Of a DNA stretch of 64,000 nt, positions 42,547-53,485 are shown one piece after another. Below the pieces are notes generated by a model that ran no database searches, was not told the origin of the DNA, and saw only the letters and a list, made by a program, of their open reading frames with translations. This DNA comes from Sordariomycetes sp. S80-01Y (Eukaryota; Ascomycota; Sordariomycetes). The stretch covers positions 2,480,001 to 2,544,000 of the forward strand of contig JAXQJY010000032.1 in assembly GCA_037042185.1 (NCBI GenBank), given 5' to 3'. The stretch's first letter is position 1. Each line of letters begins with the position of its first letter. The position numbers were made by a program, and so were the translations under genes.

Positions 42547-43782
42547 TCAGGTCCTTCGGGCAAGCGCCCAAACAATGCTGCCAGCGATAATAGCTCCAGC
42601 CGCAGCACCCTCCAACGCCAACGCTGAGATGTCTCGCATACGGAGATCTAGCCGTCTCTCGCTGTACAGATCCTCGGCTGCCATCTTCCATCTCGAAGGG
42701 TCGGATAGAAACTCGTTCCACGACGCCGCAGCCGGTATGGGCATTGGACCCCCGGTCTCGTAGCTGCCAGCGGCCTCCACTTGAGCCTCTGCTTCGGCCT
42801 GTTCCTCGATGATCTCCTCAATGTCCTTCTTCTCCAGAGCTGCCTTTACAGCGGCAAGCTCTCCCCTCACTTCGGACAGCACTTGTTTCTCTTCCTCCAC
42901 GACGCCTCTGACCAGCCGCCTCCGCCTCCATGGTTCGGCCACGAACTGCAGCACAACAAATAGCAGAAAGTTCATGCCCATCAACCCCCAAGTTCCCCAC
43001 GTACTCGCCCTCCGTATCCTGTCGCTCCAGATCTGCTCCTCATGGTATCTCTTCAAGATTCCTGCATTGAGTTTCTGGCCAAGATCCTGCTCCTCAATCT
43101 CCGCATCCGTCAGCGCTTCCTGCGCTTGCGCCACCTCACCCTCCAGCACGTGGTCAGTCCGGTAGAGCTCCGTGAACCTCTCCAGGTCCGTCGGTGTCCA
43201 GGATTCTTTCCTTGCGAGGAGCGTGGTGACCTCGCGTTGGGTCGCGGCGCGCTTGGCGTTGGACGACTTGTAGGCTGCTCGGGCGGCGCGGAGGCGGGTG
43301 TGCGCGGCGGCGAGGGAGGCTTCGAGGTGAGTGTTTTCGGATTTGATGCGTTCGATGTCGGTGTAGCCTGTCAGGTCGTTGAGGGTTTGGGAGGCGGTGA
43401 GGGCGCGCGATTGGAGATTGTCCATGACCTGGCTGAATTTCTCCTTGATGTTGTGTGATGGGTGTGATCGGTTGGAGGGTTGGTCGGCGCCCGTGGCTTC
43501 GGAGGAGGATGGCTCGGCGGTGCCAGTAGTTTCGGAGACTGGGTGTGCTTCGTCACCACCTTTTGGAGGGACTGTAGAGCTCTCGAATGGTGAGGACGGG
43601 AGGTCATTGTCCTTTTTCGGCGGCGTCGAGTAGAACCGTACTGGAGCTGGAGCTCTCGGGCGCCGAGGTAAACATATCGTTTCCTTTGCCCACGGGAGCG
43701 CAATACTCTTGCCTAGCGGCGGTGCAGTTCCATTTCTCCCACTTATCAAGGCCTTGACCACAGCCCGACCAAAGGGTTGCAT
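42547..43782 (-). CDS. she9: SHE9/MDM33 mitochondrial inner-membrane protein
   Basis: Intronless, 411 residues. The N-terminal ~50 residues are a basic mitochondrial presequence (ends PAPVRFYSTPPKK), followed by a Ser/Pro/Glu linker. From ~110 is a long coiled coil with the family segment KEKFSQVMDNLQSRALTASQ then LNDLTGYTDIERIKSEN, and on to RIRRASTWGTWGLMGMNFLL, which starts the first membrane helix (~265-290), then WRRRRLVRGVVEEE, another coiled coil and a final hydrophobic segment (ALEGAAAGAIIAGSIVWALA). Yeast She9/Mdm33 forms homo-oligomers in the inner membrane and controls its morphology and fission. Length is normal for the family. Confidence 0.9.
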   Translation of the reverse strand: MQPFGRAVVKALISGRNGTAPPLGKSIALPWAKETICLPRRPRAPAPVRFYSTPPKKDNDLPSSPFESSTVPPKGGDEAHPVSETTGTAEPSSSEATGADQPSNRSHPSHNIKEKFSQVMDNLQSRALTASQTLNDLTGYTDIERIKSENTHLEASLAAAHTRLRAARAAYKSSNAKRAATQREVTTLLARKESWTPTDLERFTELYRTDHVLEGEVAQAQEALTDAEIEEQDLGQKLNAGILKRYHEEQIWSDRIRRASTWGTWGLMGMNFLLFVVLQFVAEPWRRRRLVRGVVEEEKQVLSEVRGELAAVKAALEKKDIEEIIEEQAEAEAQVEAAGSYETGGPMPIPAAASWNEFLSDPSRWKMAAEDLYSERRLDLRMRDISALALEGAAAGAIIAGSIVWALARRT

Positions 43783-44351
43783 GACTCCGCTGTCGATTCA
43801 ATGCTCATTCACAAAATCAAGGTCGAGGTTGGGGTCGGCTGATCGAAAAAGCGGCCGCCATTCTGCCGAGCCGGTGCCCCTGACCGCCTGCCGTCTTCGC
43901 GGCCGAGAAATTTGACGTCGACCGGCGCTCGGCCGGCGCGACCACTGGCAGGGCGGGTCCGGGAGCGGCCAATGACGCAGTGAGGGTCCCCGTAACGAGG
44001 ACGGGAAGGCTTTCTTGGCCTTCAACGTGGGAGCGACGCCGCTGTGCTAAGGGCCGGATGCAGTGATGCGCTGGGCGCTGGGATGCTGGTGTGCGTCTTT
44101 TAAGCGCGAGAGTGCAAAGCGCTTTATCTTTCCCTACAGGACGCCATGACATGAGTGGCTGGGAGTGAAGAAGCGATTTACCTTATTGTCCGCCGTGCCC
44201 CTCGGTGCCCCTCCATGGGTGGTATCTCAACATTCTGCCCCTCCATATTCTTCAACCCTCCATCTTCAACTTCTGCTTTTCGCAACCTCGACGCTTCGCT
44301 ACATTTCCACCAGCCCTTAGTCTACCCTTCGACGCCCGTCAATCCGCCACA
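43783..44351. promoter_or_regulatory. Divergent promoter, SHE9 and HAD phosphatase
   Basis: 569 bp between divergent ATGs. The last 100 bp before the phosphatase ATG are pyrimidine/CA-rich, typical of a leader; the longer open frame from 44205 only continues through this leader. GC-rich CGGC motifs cluster at 43900-43960. Confidence 0.4.
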
Positions 44352-45162
44352 ATGGGATCCGTAAACGACACCCCGGCCTTGGCCACCAACCCCAAGTTCA
44401 TCTTCTTCACGGACTTCGACGGCACCGTGACCACAGCCGACAGCAACGACTTCATGACGGACAACCTCGGCTTCGGCAAGGAGCGTCGCGTCCACCTCAA
44501 CAAGGAGGTCCTCTACAACCGCATGCACTTCCGCGACTCCTTCCAGGAGATGCTCGACAGCGTCGAAACCCCCTTCAACGAGTGCGTCGAGATCCTCAAG
44601 GCCAACATTAAGCTCGACCCGGGCTTCAAGGAGTTCTACACCTGGGCGAAGGAGAACAACGTGCCAATTGTGATTCTGAGCGGGGGCATGACGCCGGTTA
44701 TCAGCACCTTGCTCGACAACCTTCTGGGCAAGGGGTGGGACATCCAGATCGTGAGCAACGACGTGCAGCCAAGGGAAGGCAAGAGCATCAACGAGAAGGG
44801 TGGGTGGAATATCAAGTTCCACGACGACACACCGTTCGGTCACGATAAGAGCATCGAGATCAGGAAGTACTCGGGACTTCCTGGAAGGCCGACCATGTTC
44901 TACGCCGGAGACGGCGTCAGTGATCTGTCCGCGGCCAAGGAGACCGATCTGCTATTTGCCAAGGAGGGCAAAGGTGAGCCCAATCCGTCGTTTTCTTGAT
45001 ATGGACTTCTGGTGCTAACATTCTCTAGATCTTGTGGAGTGGTGCGAGAACGAAAAGGTACCTTTTGTCACGTTCCGCGACTGGTCGTCGATCACCCAGA
45101 CCTGCAAGGATGTCGTGGCTGGAAAGATCACCGTTCAGGAGGCTGCCCGTGGACGTATCTAG
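44352..45162 (+). CDS. HAD-superfamily phosphatase (Pyp1/YNL010W-like)
   Basis: Exons 44352-44973 and 45029-45162, with a 55 bp intron, encode 251 residues. HAD motif I is FFTDFDGTVTT with the nucleophile at Asp21 and acid/base at Asp23. Motif II is VILSGG, the motif III lysine lies in the region HDKSIEIRKY, and motif IV is YAGDGVSDLSAAKETD. The alpha cap between I and II and the C-terminus VEWCENEKVPFVTFRDWSSI match the phosphoserine-phosphatase-like subfamily containing yeast YNL010W (Pyp1, a small-molecule phosphatase acting on polyol phosphates). It is presumably cytosolic. Substrate in this fungus cannot be assigned from sequence. The start at 44352 has a good context (CACAATGG); an upstream in-frame codon at 44205 would add leader-like residues without conservation. 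Confidence 0.88.
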
Positions 45163-45478
45163 ACGACGACCGCGAAAACTGCAACATTAAGATGCCCCTG
45201 AAAAAGAGAATTGCAATTTCACAGAGCGATGCAAACGAAGAAGGGTTATGGGGAAAAGTTGGGACTCAATGAGACTTACCACATGAGAGCTGGATGCTGA
45301 TAGAACGTGCACTACAGAAACATTTTGCATATATCATCTAGGGAGACGGGGGATTACGCCAAAGCGACCATTACCATTACTCTATAGAAAAAGATGACCA
45401 AATTATTCCGTACGAAGACATCCTATCGCCTGACAATGCATCTCCATAGCACCAACCAGCCTCCATGTTGGATCTCCC
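45163..45478. other. Convergent 3' region
   Basis: 316 bp between the phosphatase (+) and MFS transporter (-) stops. AT-rich; presumably 3' UTRs. Nothing else seen. Confidence 0.45.
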
Positions 45479-46995
45479 TTATTCGCTTCTCTTGTCCTCG
45501 GAAGGAATCGCCCACCAGCAGACCAGCATCACAACAAACAGGAAGATGACAATCGGGTGCAAGACAAACGTGCCCACAGCCTGCGCCAGCAACCCCGTTA
45601 CGAAGGGGGCAACCGCACCCCCCAAGCTCCCGCACGCGCTGATGGTCCCCATCCCGCTCAGCCTCTCCCGGCGCGTCATGTTGCGCATGAAGACGGCAGC
45701 GCAGCAAGGATAGATGGGTCCGAGCATGAGACCCACGATCGAAACCGCCACCGCGTTGGTCACGATGTCGGGCACGAACCACACCAAGATCTGAAACAGG
45801 AGGGCACCGACGGTCAGGCCGTACACGAAGGGCTTCTCGCCTATGCGCTGGGCTGGCGCCGAGAGGAGGAAGCGACCTATGGTGATGCCGGCCCAGAAAC
45901 CGGCCGAGACGTATCCGACCGAGGAGGGGTCACCGCCGCGGGCGTTGATGAGGAAGGAAATTACCCAGCCAGAGATGGAGACTTCGGCTCCCTGGTAGGC
46001 GAAGATAAAGAGGGACCCTACTAGTACGATCTTGAGCCGAAGGGCACCAAGCATGCCTAGCAAGGCCGATCCGGCAGGTGGAGTCTCGGCCTCGCGGGTT
46101 GCGGCCGTCTGCTCCTTTTCGTAGTTCTTGAAGGTGTACAGCGAGGCAGCGCAACACAAGGCACCGATACCAAGGTTTATCAGGTAATATCTGCTCCAGA
46201 CAGCTTGAGCAATGGTGACGATAGCTGTCGCGATCAGAGGGCCGCAAGTGCCGCCGATGCCGTACGTTCCGTGGAGCAACCCAAGATGGAACGTCCCATT
46301 CTGAAGGCCACCGCAGAATATATTACCCACAGCCACGTTGATAGCACCGCCAAAGCCGACGAAGAAGAAGGAGATCACGTTGACGACCCATGGCGCATTG
46401 CAAACGAGCGGCATGTATCCCAGGACCATGAGCGACTGGCCGATGCCGAGTGTCTTTGCCTGGCCATACCTGGAGCGGAGGGCGTCGATGAAGGCGGCTG
46501 CGAATATGAAGCCCAGGGCCTGGCCGACGAAGATGAGAGACACGACGCCGTACTCGATGTTGTAGAATCTTTGACGCCTTGTTCAGGAAAAGCACAATCT
46601 CATCACGGTGGGAGTACTTACTTCTCCATGTAAGGAATCAAAGCACCGGCGGCACTGTCACTGAGACCATTGCCCAAGATCGCCAGGCACATAGCCGGCA
46701 AGCGGAAGCGGTTCATGTAAGGCTGCCAGACACTGGGTACGGTATCGACAGCATGCACGGAAGCTCGTGGTGTTGACGGCCTGCTCATCTCCAAATCTCG
46801 CTCCTCGCGAGGCGTCGAAGCACCGGTCGGAGGATCCTGGTCCGCCCCATTGGTCGGCAGCCGCTGGAGTTCAACCGAGTTTGATCTGGAATTTCCTCCA
46901 GGATAGTTTCTCGAGACAGTCTTTGCAGGTGCCGGAAGCTGAGGTTCTGAGCCCGCGCCGGACTCATGGTCGATGTGGCTGAGCAGAGAAGTCAT
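45479..46995 (-). CDS. Major facilitator superfamily transporter
   Basis: Exon 1 (46995-46622) and exon 2 (46568-45479), joined across a 52 bp intron, encode 487 residues. About 95 polar residues precede the first membrane helix (RLPAMCLAILGNGLSDSAAG), so the cytosolic N-terminus is long. Twelve hydrophobic segments can be counted in two groups of six with a polar central loop (FKNYEKEQTAATREAETPPA). Loop 2-3 reads DALRSRYGQAKTLGIGQSL, a degenerate version of the MFS GxxxDRxGRK motif. The second half has SGWVISFLINARGG and GPIYPCCAAVFMRN, typical of the fungal Bsc6/YOL137W-like and FucP-like branch. No drug-efflux signature is obvious. Substrate unknown; the membrane cannot be assigned. Confidence 0.88.
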
Positions 46996-47738
46996 GATGT
47001 CGGAGAGCCGTCCGATGGTATAGGCGAGCCAGCAATCATTGCTCGACAGAGTATGATAGGATTTATATGAGACGCAAGCTCAAAATTCGAGAACCACATG
47101 AGATATACTGTAGTGCGAGGGGGGCAACTATCTTTAGATGCACAGTGGAAGAACTCCTTTAGGAAACAATCCCAACTGAGCGCTAAGCCTATCATGAAAA
47201 AGCTTCACCGAACATCCCCAGAAAGACAACTTGCGTCGGCGGAGCCTCCCTCGATTCTTTCCTAATACAGTAGGTTCTGCCGGACGAGGTTGTTGGACCT
47301 CTTGGAGAGAAAAATCAGTAACCGTCATGAGTTCTCACATGCAACGTGCGGTGTGACTCAGGCCATCGAATTCGACCAGCTTCATAACGCCCGCTGACAA
47401 ATGTCAAGATAAAGAGCTCTAGGTCGGTGCATATGTGACTTGGAATTGGCTAATGACAAGCTTCGCGAGCCGACCGGACAGCCTCCGGTTGACGGCGTGG
47501 CGTTCATATTTCCTTGCGGCTCGCGGAGAGATCGGCGCGGAGCGGTGTCTCTTTTTGCGGACACTCCGCCATTTCAGAGTTGAAACTTGGGGGTTGATTC
47601 ATCTGTTGGGTATATGCACCAATCCAGCTCTACTCCTCCACAACCCCCACCTAGAACCTTTTTCAGGGTCCTCCAATATTTCCAAAGTACTGCGCCTTTG
47701 CCAACGCCCGAGGTCGCGCAGCTCGAACAAATCCGATC
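46996..47738. promoter_or_regulatory. Divergent promoter, MFS and EIF1AD-like genes
   Basis: 743 bp between divergent ATGs. No coding frame is supported. The 100 bp before the plus-strand ATG are CA/CT-rich leader sequence. Confidence 0.4.
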
Positions 47739-48195
47739 ATGGGAAAGCCAAAGCGCAACGTGCTCGCCGCAGTCGAGGACACCCTCACGCCGCCGGATGC
47801 TCTTGAGCCCCACCAGACCCTCGTCCGAGTCCTGAAGCCAGAAGGCAACAACCTGTACACTTGCGAACAGCCAGACAAGAAGACTTTGCTGCTTGAGCTG
47901 GCGCAGCGGTTTCGGAACACAATATGGATCCGCCGCGGAGGCTTTGTGCTCGCGGACAAGTATCCGGAGCAGTCTGAGGAGACAAGGGCGGCTGGTGAGA
48001 TTGTTAATGTGGTTCGCGACGAGAAGCTGTGGCGGAAGCAGTCGTATTGGTACGGAAATGCTCCAACAGCTCAGTCGAGGTGTCCGCTCACAAGTCGATA
48101 GGCCCGCGGAATTTTCGAAAGCTGCCCAAAATGCCGATTCCGAAGACGACTCTAACGTTGGCAAGATGCCCCCGAGCGACTCTGAAGATGAGTGA
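47739..48195 (+). CDS. S1/eIF1A-domain protein (EIF1AD-like)
   Basis: Exons 47739-48049 and 48102-48195 (52 bp GTACGG...TAG intron) encode 134 residues. MGKPKRNVLAAVEDTLTPPD opens the family, followed by an OB-fold (TLVRVLKPEGNNLYTCEQPD, KKTLLLELAQRFRNTIWIRR, GGFVLADKYPE, IVNVVRDEKLWRKQSYWP) and an acidic tail ending VGKMPPSDSEDE. The fold is the single-stranded nucleic-acid-binding domain of eIF1A. Human EIF1AD (Obelin/haponin) is nuclear and has been tied to small-subunit biogenesis; the fungal role is not established. Its stop codon is only 23 bp from that of ALG3 on the other strand, so 3' UTRs must overlap. The intron is needed to reach the conserved acidic tail. Confidence 0.88.
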
Positions 48196-48218
48196 CACAC
48201 GAAAAGTTGCGGAATATG

Positions 48219-49656
48219 TCACTTCCTCTTCAGAGCTGGTTCGGCTTCTACTGGCGGCTGTACTTGCCGGTACTCTTTAGGTGGCGTAGAATAAGCGCTC
48301 CATACGGCCATGGCCAGCGTGAGCACCGTGATGGCTGAGCTCAGGGCCGTGCTCGGGAAGACATTCCAGGCGTACTCCTGCAGAACGAAGAAGCCCCACA
48401 CTGTGCTGGGTCGCGGCGACGCGCGGTATATCAAATATGGCGTCGACCATGCCAAGTAGGCGTAGAACTGGTAGTGGAGGGAGCGCGCGAAGAGCAGACC
48501 GAGGACGTTGGCGGAGAGCATGGTATGCATGACGAAATCGGGTGTTAGGCGGCTTGAGATGACGGCTTCCTGCTGGAATGTGAAGGGCGATTTGAGCTGA
48601 AGCAAGGAAGGGACCATATCGAAGAGGCTGCGGTCGGTTGGTTGCAACCAGCGGTGGATGATGAAGAGCATCAGCAGGGTGCCATGTCCAGCCAACAGCG
48701 TCAATGCGAAGGCGCGACTCAAGAAGATCTCCTCCGGTACCATGCGCCAGTTGACCGTCCACTCGTACTTGAACTGCCTCGATAGCTCAAATGCCCTGCC
48801 CAGGTAGCCCCACGGGTTCTTGGTCAAGAATGGCACCGCGATCGCGAATTGCACCTGGGCCATCAACCAGACCAGCTTCAAAGCTCCCTTGAAACCGCGG
48901 CCTATAAACAGGATGATGACCACGGCGGGCAGCGTTAGAAGAAGCGACATCTTCACCCCAAGACCCAGCGTGTATGCCACCGCCCCAAACGTCCAGTAGC
49001 GCCGTTGGAAGAAGAAGATGGTCAGCCAGAGGAAGAAAGCGGCAAAGCAGTCGTTGAAGCAGCGAAGCACGAAGATGCTGTGTAGTCGTTTCGAGAGCAT
49101 CAAGACGGGGAAGACCCAAGGCGGCACCTATGTTGGGGGTTAGTCAGGCTACCGAGCGAGAGATGGCGGCCGTCGGGGAGGTACCTTGGCTTTCCAGTAG
49201 CAGAGGAAGACGAGCCCCAGTGTCGCCAATTGCAGCGCACCGAAGATATGTTGGGCTAGGAATATGTTCTTGCCATGGTCCGTGACGTAGTACAACCCCG
49301 TGAATATATAGACATGGAAAGCTGGGTAGACGAGCGGACCCGTCTGTCCTTGGATCTTGGTGTAGTCTCGTTCGCCATCAACGAATTGGGCGATCTGTTC
49401 CATGTATGCGACCCAGTCGATCTCTGTATCTATGCATGACGCTCTTGTTAGCTTTGCAGGCTCGAAAGAACTGCGCAGAGGGGGCTGCCGTACACGCAAT
49501 GTTGCGGATGATCAGCACGATCAAGGAGATCTCGGAGATCCAGGCTGCGGTGACTAGGTCGCCTGATCGTTCGTGTTGGCCATTGGCGAGATCGAGTGCA
49601 AGTTGAACCGGCCATGGCCACGCCCTGGCCTGCGTTTGCACTTTGGGCTTTGCCAT
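48219..49656 (-). CDS. alg3: ALG3, Dol-P-Man:Man5GlcNAc2-PP-Dol alpha-1,3-mannosyltransferase
   Basis: Exons 49656-49494, 49429-49185 and 49127-48219 (introns 64 and 57 bp) encode 438 residues. The splice of exon 1 to 2 forms a Tyr codon, giving [18 protein letters not shown]. Then come the family motifs [20 protein letters not shown] and [13 protein letters not shown]. Around ten hydrophobic segments are visible, with the [20 protein letters not shown] and [15 protein letters not shown] blocks and [20 protein letters not shown] near the C-terminus. ALG3 adds the first dolichol-phosphate-mannose-dependent residue to the lumenal Man5 lipid-linked oligosaccharide in the ER, the step that leads to full N-glycan precursor. 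The C-terminus ends ALKRK; a di-lysine-type ER retention signal is possible. Confidence 0.94.
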
Positions 49657-49925
49657 GGTCGTCGAGCTGGGGTTTGGCGGAGCTTGAGTCCAGGAGCTTC
49701 GAAATCGCGAAGCGCGTTTGCGACTTGGAGAACCCCTAATTGCTGGTGGGGTCCCCGCATGAAGCATAACCTCAAAGTAGCACTCCGAGACTACCCTACG
49801 CACAAAGTGGAGGAAGGCTGCTCTGCCCTTTTTCCTTTCTTTAAGTGATGAATGATTAGGTGTTCAATTTGGACTGTAGGTCATGCTCAACTAGATATAA
49901 AAGTGTTCTACAACAGATCCCACCA

Positions 49926-51112
49926 TCATAGCTTCGACCCCTTCAGGTTTTGAATCTTGTCCACCAACTCGAGCACGCCTTCCGCACAGCCCCAGCTTCC
50001 CTGGTATCCCCAGCCTGAATGCCCATAGTTGTGAACAATCCAGGTCCCATCCGACAGTCTCTCCTCCTCAATCCTGACACCATCCTTCCTGTACGGCCTT
50101 AGCCCTACAGCGTGCCTCACCACACTCAAGCCTTCAATGCCCTTGCCATCAGCGATCTCGGGCCGGGCCTTGACTACACGGCTCATGATCCGGAGTGCAA
50201 TGTTCGGATCTGGCTGTGATTCCCAGTTGCCAATGTCGTAAGTCCCTCCAAGGACGGTGCCGCCCCCACCGGCGCGTTGCATGAGGTAGAGGACATCGGT
50301 TGGCCCGTCCTCGGTGCCAGAGGATGAAATCATGGGTGAGCACTCGTTGCGGACGACGACGATCTGGCCGCGAGCTGGTGCCATGGTCTCGTCTTGTACA
50401 CCGCCAAGTTTCCTTGCTCCCAGGCCCGTAGCGTTGATAATGATGTCTGCCTCCTTGCCGGTGTGGCTCAGGACCTTTGCCTGCTGGATATGCTCGAGCA
50501 CCCCTCTCTTCACCACAACACCGGCTTTCAAGCACTGTCCCAACAGCCAAGGTAGGTAGACGGCAGTGTTGATGCAGATGCTATCTACCTCAGCGCCAGA
50601 CTCATGACCAGGAATTAGTTCGTCCTGGCTGAGCTCGCGATAGCCCCCGAGCACGTCCTTGTACCACGGATCCTTGTCAAACAGAGGATCCAGGGGACTA
50701 TACTCCCCCGGTTTGGCCATGTCCTTGTCACGACGGAGGATATGGCTCTTCTGGAAGTGTATGCCAGCCTCGGGGACGGACTCTGTGAGTTTCTTGAGGA
50801 CGGGCCAGGTGCGCCGTTCCCATCGGCTGTCCACTTTGGAGGACATTCTGGGAGGGAGTCAGCGAGTGACGGTGTGGAAGGGCAAGGGAAAATGCGTACG
50901 GCTGGACGTTTGCTCCGGCCCATGGCGATGCGTATTCGATATCGTAGTCGCCAGGCATGTGTTTGCCCACAACAGTGATCTTGTTGCTCTTGTTGCTTGC
51001 TAGTAGCAATGCCGATGTGAGGCCCGACACACCGGCCCTGGACAGCTGGTTATTGAAGTGTCTGACAAGCCTCGGTAGTTACTCACCCGACCACCACAAT
51101 AGTGCTGCCCAT
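49926..51112 (-). CDS. D-amino-acid oxidase, peroxisomal (FAD-dependent)
   Basis: Exons 51112-51087, 51037-50900 and 50847-49926 (introns 49 and 52 bp) encode 361 residues. The first intron splits the FAD-binding GxGxxG fingerprint, which is restored as IVVVGAGVSGLTSALLLA. Downstream are ASPWAGANVQP, WERRTWPVLKKL, INATGLGARKLGG, APARGQIVVVRN, the D-amino-acid-oxidase signature segment RHAVGLRPYRKDGVRIEEE with the substrate-binding Arg, and VHNYGHSGWGYQGSWGCAEG at the FAD site. The extreme C-terminus is SKL, a textbook PTS1 signal, so the enzyme is predicted to be peroxisomal. It oxidises D-amino acids to 2-oxo acids, ammonia and hydrogen peroxide. Length is normal (yeast-type DAAOs are 350-370 residues). 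Confidence 0.94.
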
Positions 51113-51626
51113 TCTCGAATTCTGTGCTGTCAGTGACACGAATGTGTCCAAGGTGTATGCGCTGTGCTCCAACCCGCCGTCAGGAAAGGGAAGTCTCGCG
51201 ACAGATATATGCGAGAATTCGGCGAGCCAGAAGAGGACTAGCTCAACAGCTGACTATATGCGAGGTTCTATCTCAAAACTGGCTGATTGAATGCGACCAA
51301 GTGATGGGACGGATTGTGTCCGGCATACCTCATGGATGGGGTGCGTGGTCAATGGCGGAACCAGAGCGTCTCCGGCGCGGAAGCGCATTGCGTCGGTACT
51401 TCAGCCCCGGCACCGGAGGGGCACCCACGATGTCGCGCACTGGCATTGAATTGAACGACATTGTTAGCCCTTTGAATGCAGAATACCAGAGGAGTCACGC
51501 GTTATCATTCGCGAGAGACTGTTCTTTATCGTTTCTTTCATTCGTAGGTCCGTCGCGCTCATGGGGAGCGCTTGGTACTACACTCTCCCCCAAAATCGTA
51601 CAGTCCAACTCTCTATCTTCTGCAGC
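51113..51626. other. Intergenic region, no gene supported
   Basis: 514 bp between the D-amino-acid oxidase ATG and the thioredoxin stop (both minus). It contains the oxidase promoter and thioredoxin 3' UTR. Plus-strand frames through here overlap the thioredoxin antisense and look accidental. Confidence 0.45.
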
Positions 51627-52204
51627 CTACGAAGAAGCCAATTCTTTCAGCTTGGCCAACAACCCCTGCGGGCTGGCCCCAACCATCTCATCGACCTTGT
51701 CTCCATTCTTGAAGAACAAGAAAGTCGGCATCGCACGGATTCCCAGGTCCTGCGACAGCTCAGGCAGCTCGTCGACGTCGAACTTGATAAAGTGTACCTG
51801 CTCGTCCTTCAAGTCGGGCTCTTCGTTGGAGTATCTGTCGGCCGCGTCAGCGCACTCTGTCCCAATGGTATCCTCGGCTCAGGGCAATCAAAGCAAATAG
51901 AGTAGAAGCAATGGTATAACGAGGGAAAGCTTACTGCACGAGGATGGGCGCAATTGCCTTGCAGGGGCCGCACCATGTTGCGAAGCAGTCAACGATGACC
52001 TTGTCCTTGTTGATGGCCTCCTTGAACTCCTCAACACTCCCTCGGTCAGCTATGAGCTCCTTGTCTGGGCAATGCGACCGCTTACGTTCTGACGTTGTGA
52101 ACAACCATGTTGCGCGGTGTTGTAGAAAAGCTTCTGGCGACGAACGGTTTTGTGACGGCGGGACGGGCACTCTGTACGGTTCGTAGAAGGCGTGCTGATG
52201 ACAT
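51627..52204 (-). CDS. Thioredoxin, probably mitochondrial (Trx3-like)
   Basis: Exons 52204-52086, 52036-51935 and 51834-51627 (introns 49 and 100 bp) encode 142 residues. The first 32 residues form a basic amphipathic presequence ([20 protein letters not shown]) ending RSFSTTPRN, a likely mitochondrial processing region. The thioredoxin fold follows: [20 protein letters not shown], the active site [37 protein letters not shown], and the cis-Pro loop [20 protein letters not shown]. Met33 directly after the presequence sits in a good context (AACATGG) and would start a cytosolic form, MVVHNVRTV. It reduces protein disulfides, kept reduced by NADPH-dependent thioredoxin reductase. Intron 1 uses the second of two nearby AG acceptors, because only that one keeps frame. 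Confidence 0.92.
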
Positions 52205-53485
52205 GGTCTTGAATTCGTCGCAGGGCGGATGGCGAGGGAGAGGTTGGATTATATACCTTCGGCTACCTACCTTAGATACGCAGGTCTCGGGATTGGGGCA
52301 CTATGGCGTAATCGAACTTTTTGGGGGGTGGGTGAGTGACGTGCGTGTTGTGGTTGGTTGGTAGATTCGAAGCTGGGAGAACTTGAGCCGAGGACGGGGC
52401 GCTGATGACGGGTTGCTCAGTCAGCAACTGGCGATTTGTCAAAGGATTCCAGTTCGCCCGCAGCTAAGGTGCAGTAGTGAACCCCTTTTCATTGCGTTTA
52501 TCGTCACGTTAGGAAATAATTCCAAATAACACTACAAGAGAGGTAGGTAGAAGTGACCAGATTGCTATTGATATGCACCGCAAATAGCTATAGCTGATGG
52601 AACTGCGCGTGGCCACATAGCCGGTTCTTGGCCTGCTATATATGAGGTGTCCAACCATGAACTTCCGACCCATCTATGTGTAAACCGCAGCAAGAAACCA
52701 TGTAGTCAGATGGAGTGACCAGGACGAGCGGTCAATGTTCCACAAGCCAGTATCCTCCATCAGCGTCAAAATCAGATCCACGGGCGACCAGGGCCGGAGC
52801 CCAAAGAGAGTACTGTGACCTGCGCCTTCCTATGCAAGGCGCCAATACGCCGACCCTCGCTCCTGCATGTACTCCGGATCGAAGCACTGCGTTAGAAATT
52901 CGAAAGGGAATAAGAAAATGTAATTAACATCGCCTCCAGATCCTGTACCCAACTGGCCGCGTTCGTGTGGAGGAACAGGTTCATTGTCCCAGGGGCTGTT
53001 TGGTATGTTCGCTTCGAGGGGTATCAAATTGTGTATACGCGAAAAGAAGTGAAGTTGGGCCAATGCGCCGAAATATGAAAGACTGAGAGGGAAACGCAGC
53101 CAACTTCGAGTCCAGTCCAACGGGCCAATTACCTTTGAGCTGAGCTTGTGAGATGTTCGACTTGATCATGAGAGAGATGGTGGTTTCTTTCTTTTCGTTG
53201 TGAAGGGTTTTTTTTTTCCTTTTCCATCTTTTTTTGCGCACTGGGCGTATCAGGCTCGGTAGCTTCCTCGGCCTGGTTCGCTGTGCTTTTGCCGTTCGTT
53301 TCCGTGATTTTTTTGTCCGAGGTTTGTTGAGTTTTCTTTGACAGCAAGGAGACTGTAAGGAGTGACTGGTGTGTAGTAGAATAGAAAAAAGGAAACAGAA
53401 TGAATGTTGCCGGTACCACGGCGTCGGTTGTAACTGGAATGCATCTCTCTCAATAATCTGTGTCTTTCATCGTCAGCTGCTCGCA
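52205..53485. other. Intergenic region, no gene supported
   Basis: 1.28 kb between the thioredoxin ATG and the stop of the 808-residue hypothetical gene (both minus). Near the hypothetical gene the plus strand has long T and CTTT runs (about 53190-53240 and 53300-53345), fitting a 3' UTR of that gene. No protein gene or RNA gene is visible. Confidence 0.4.
52249..52255 (-). promoter_or_regulatory. TATA box of the thioredoxin gene
   Basis: TATATAA on the minus strand, about 45-50 bp upstream of the first ATG at 52204. With a start site ~30 bp downstream of the TATA, the 5' leader would be only ~15-20 nt. Confidence 0.5.
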
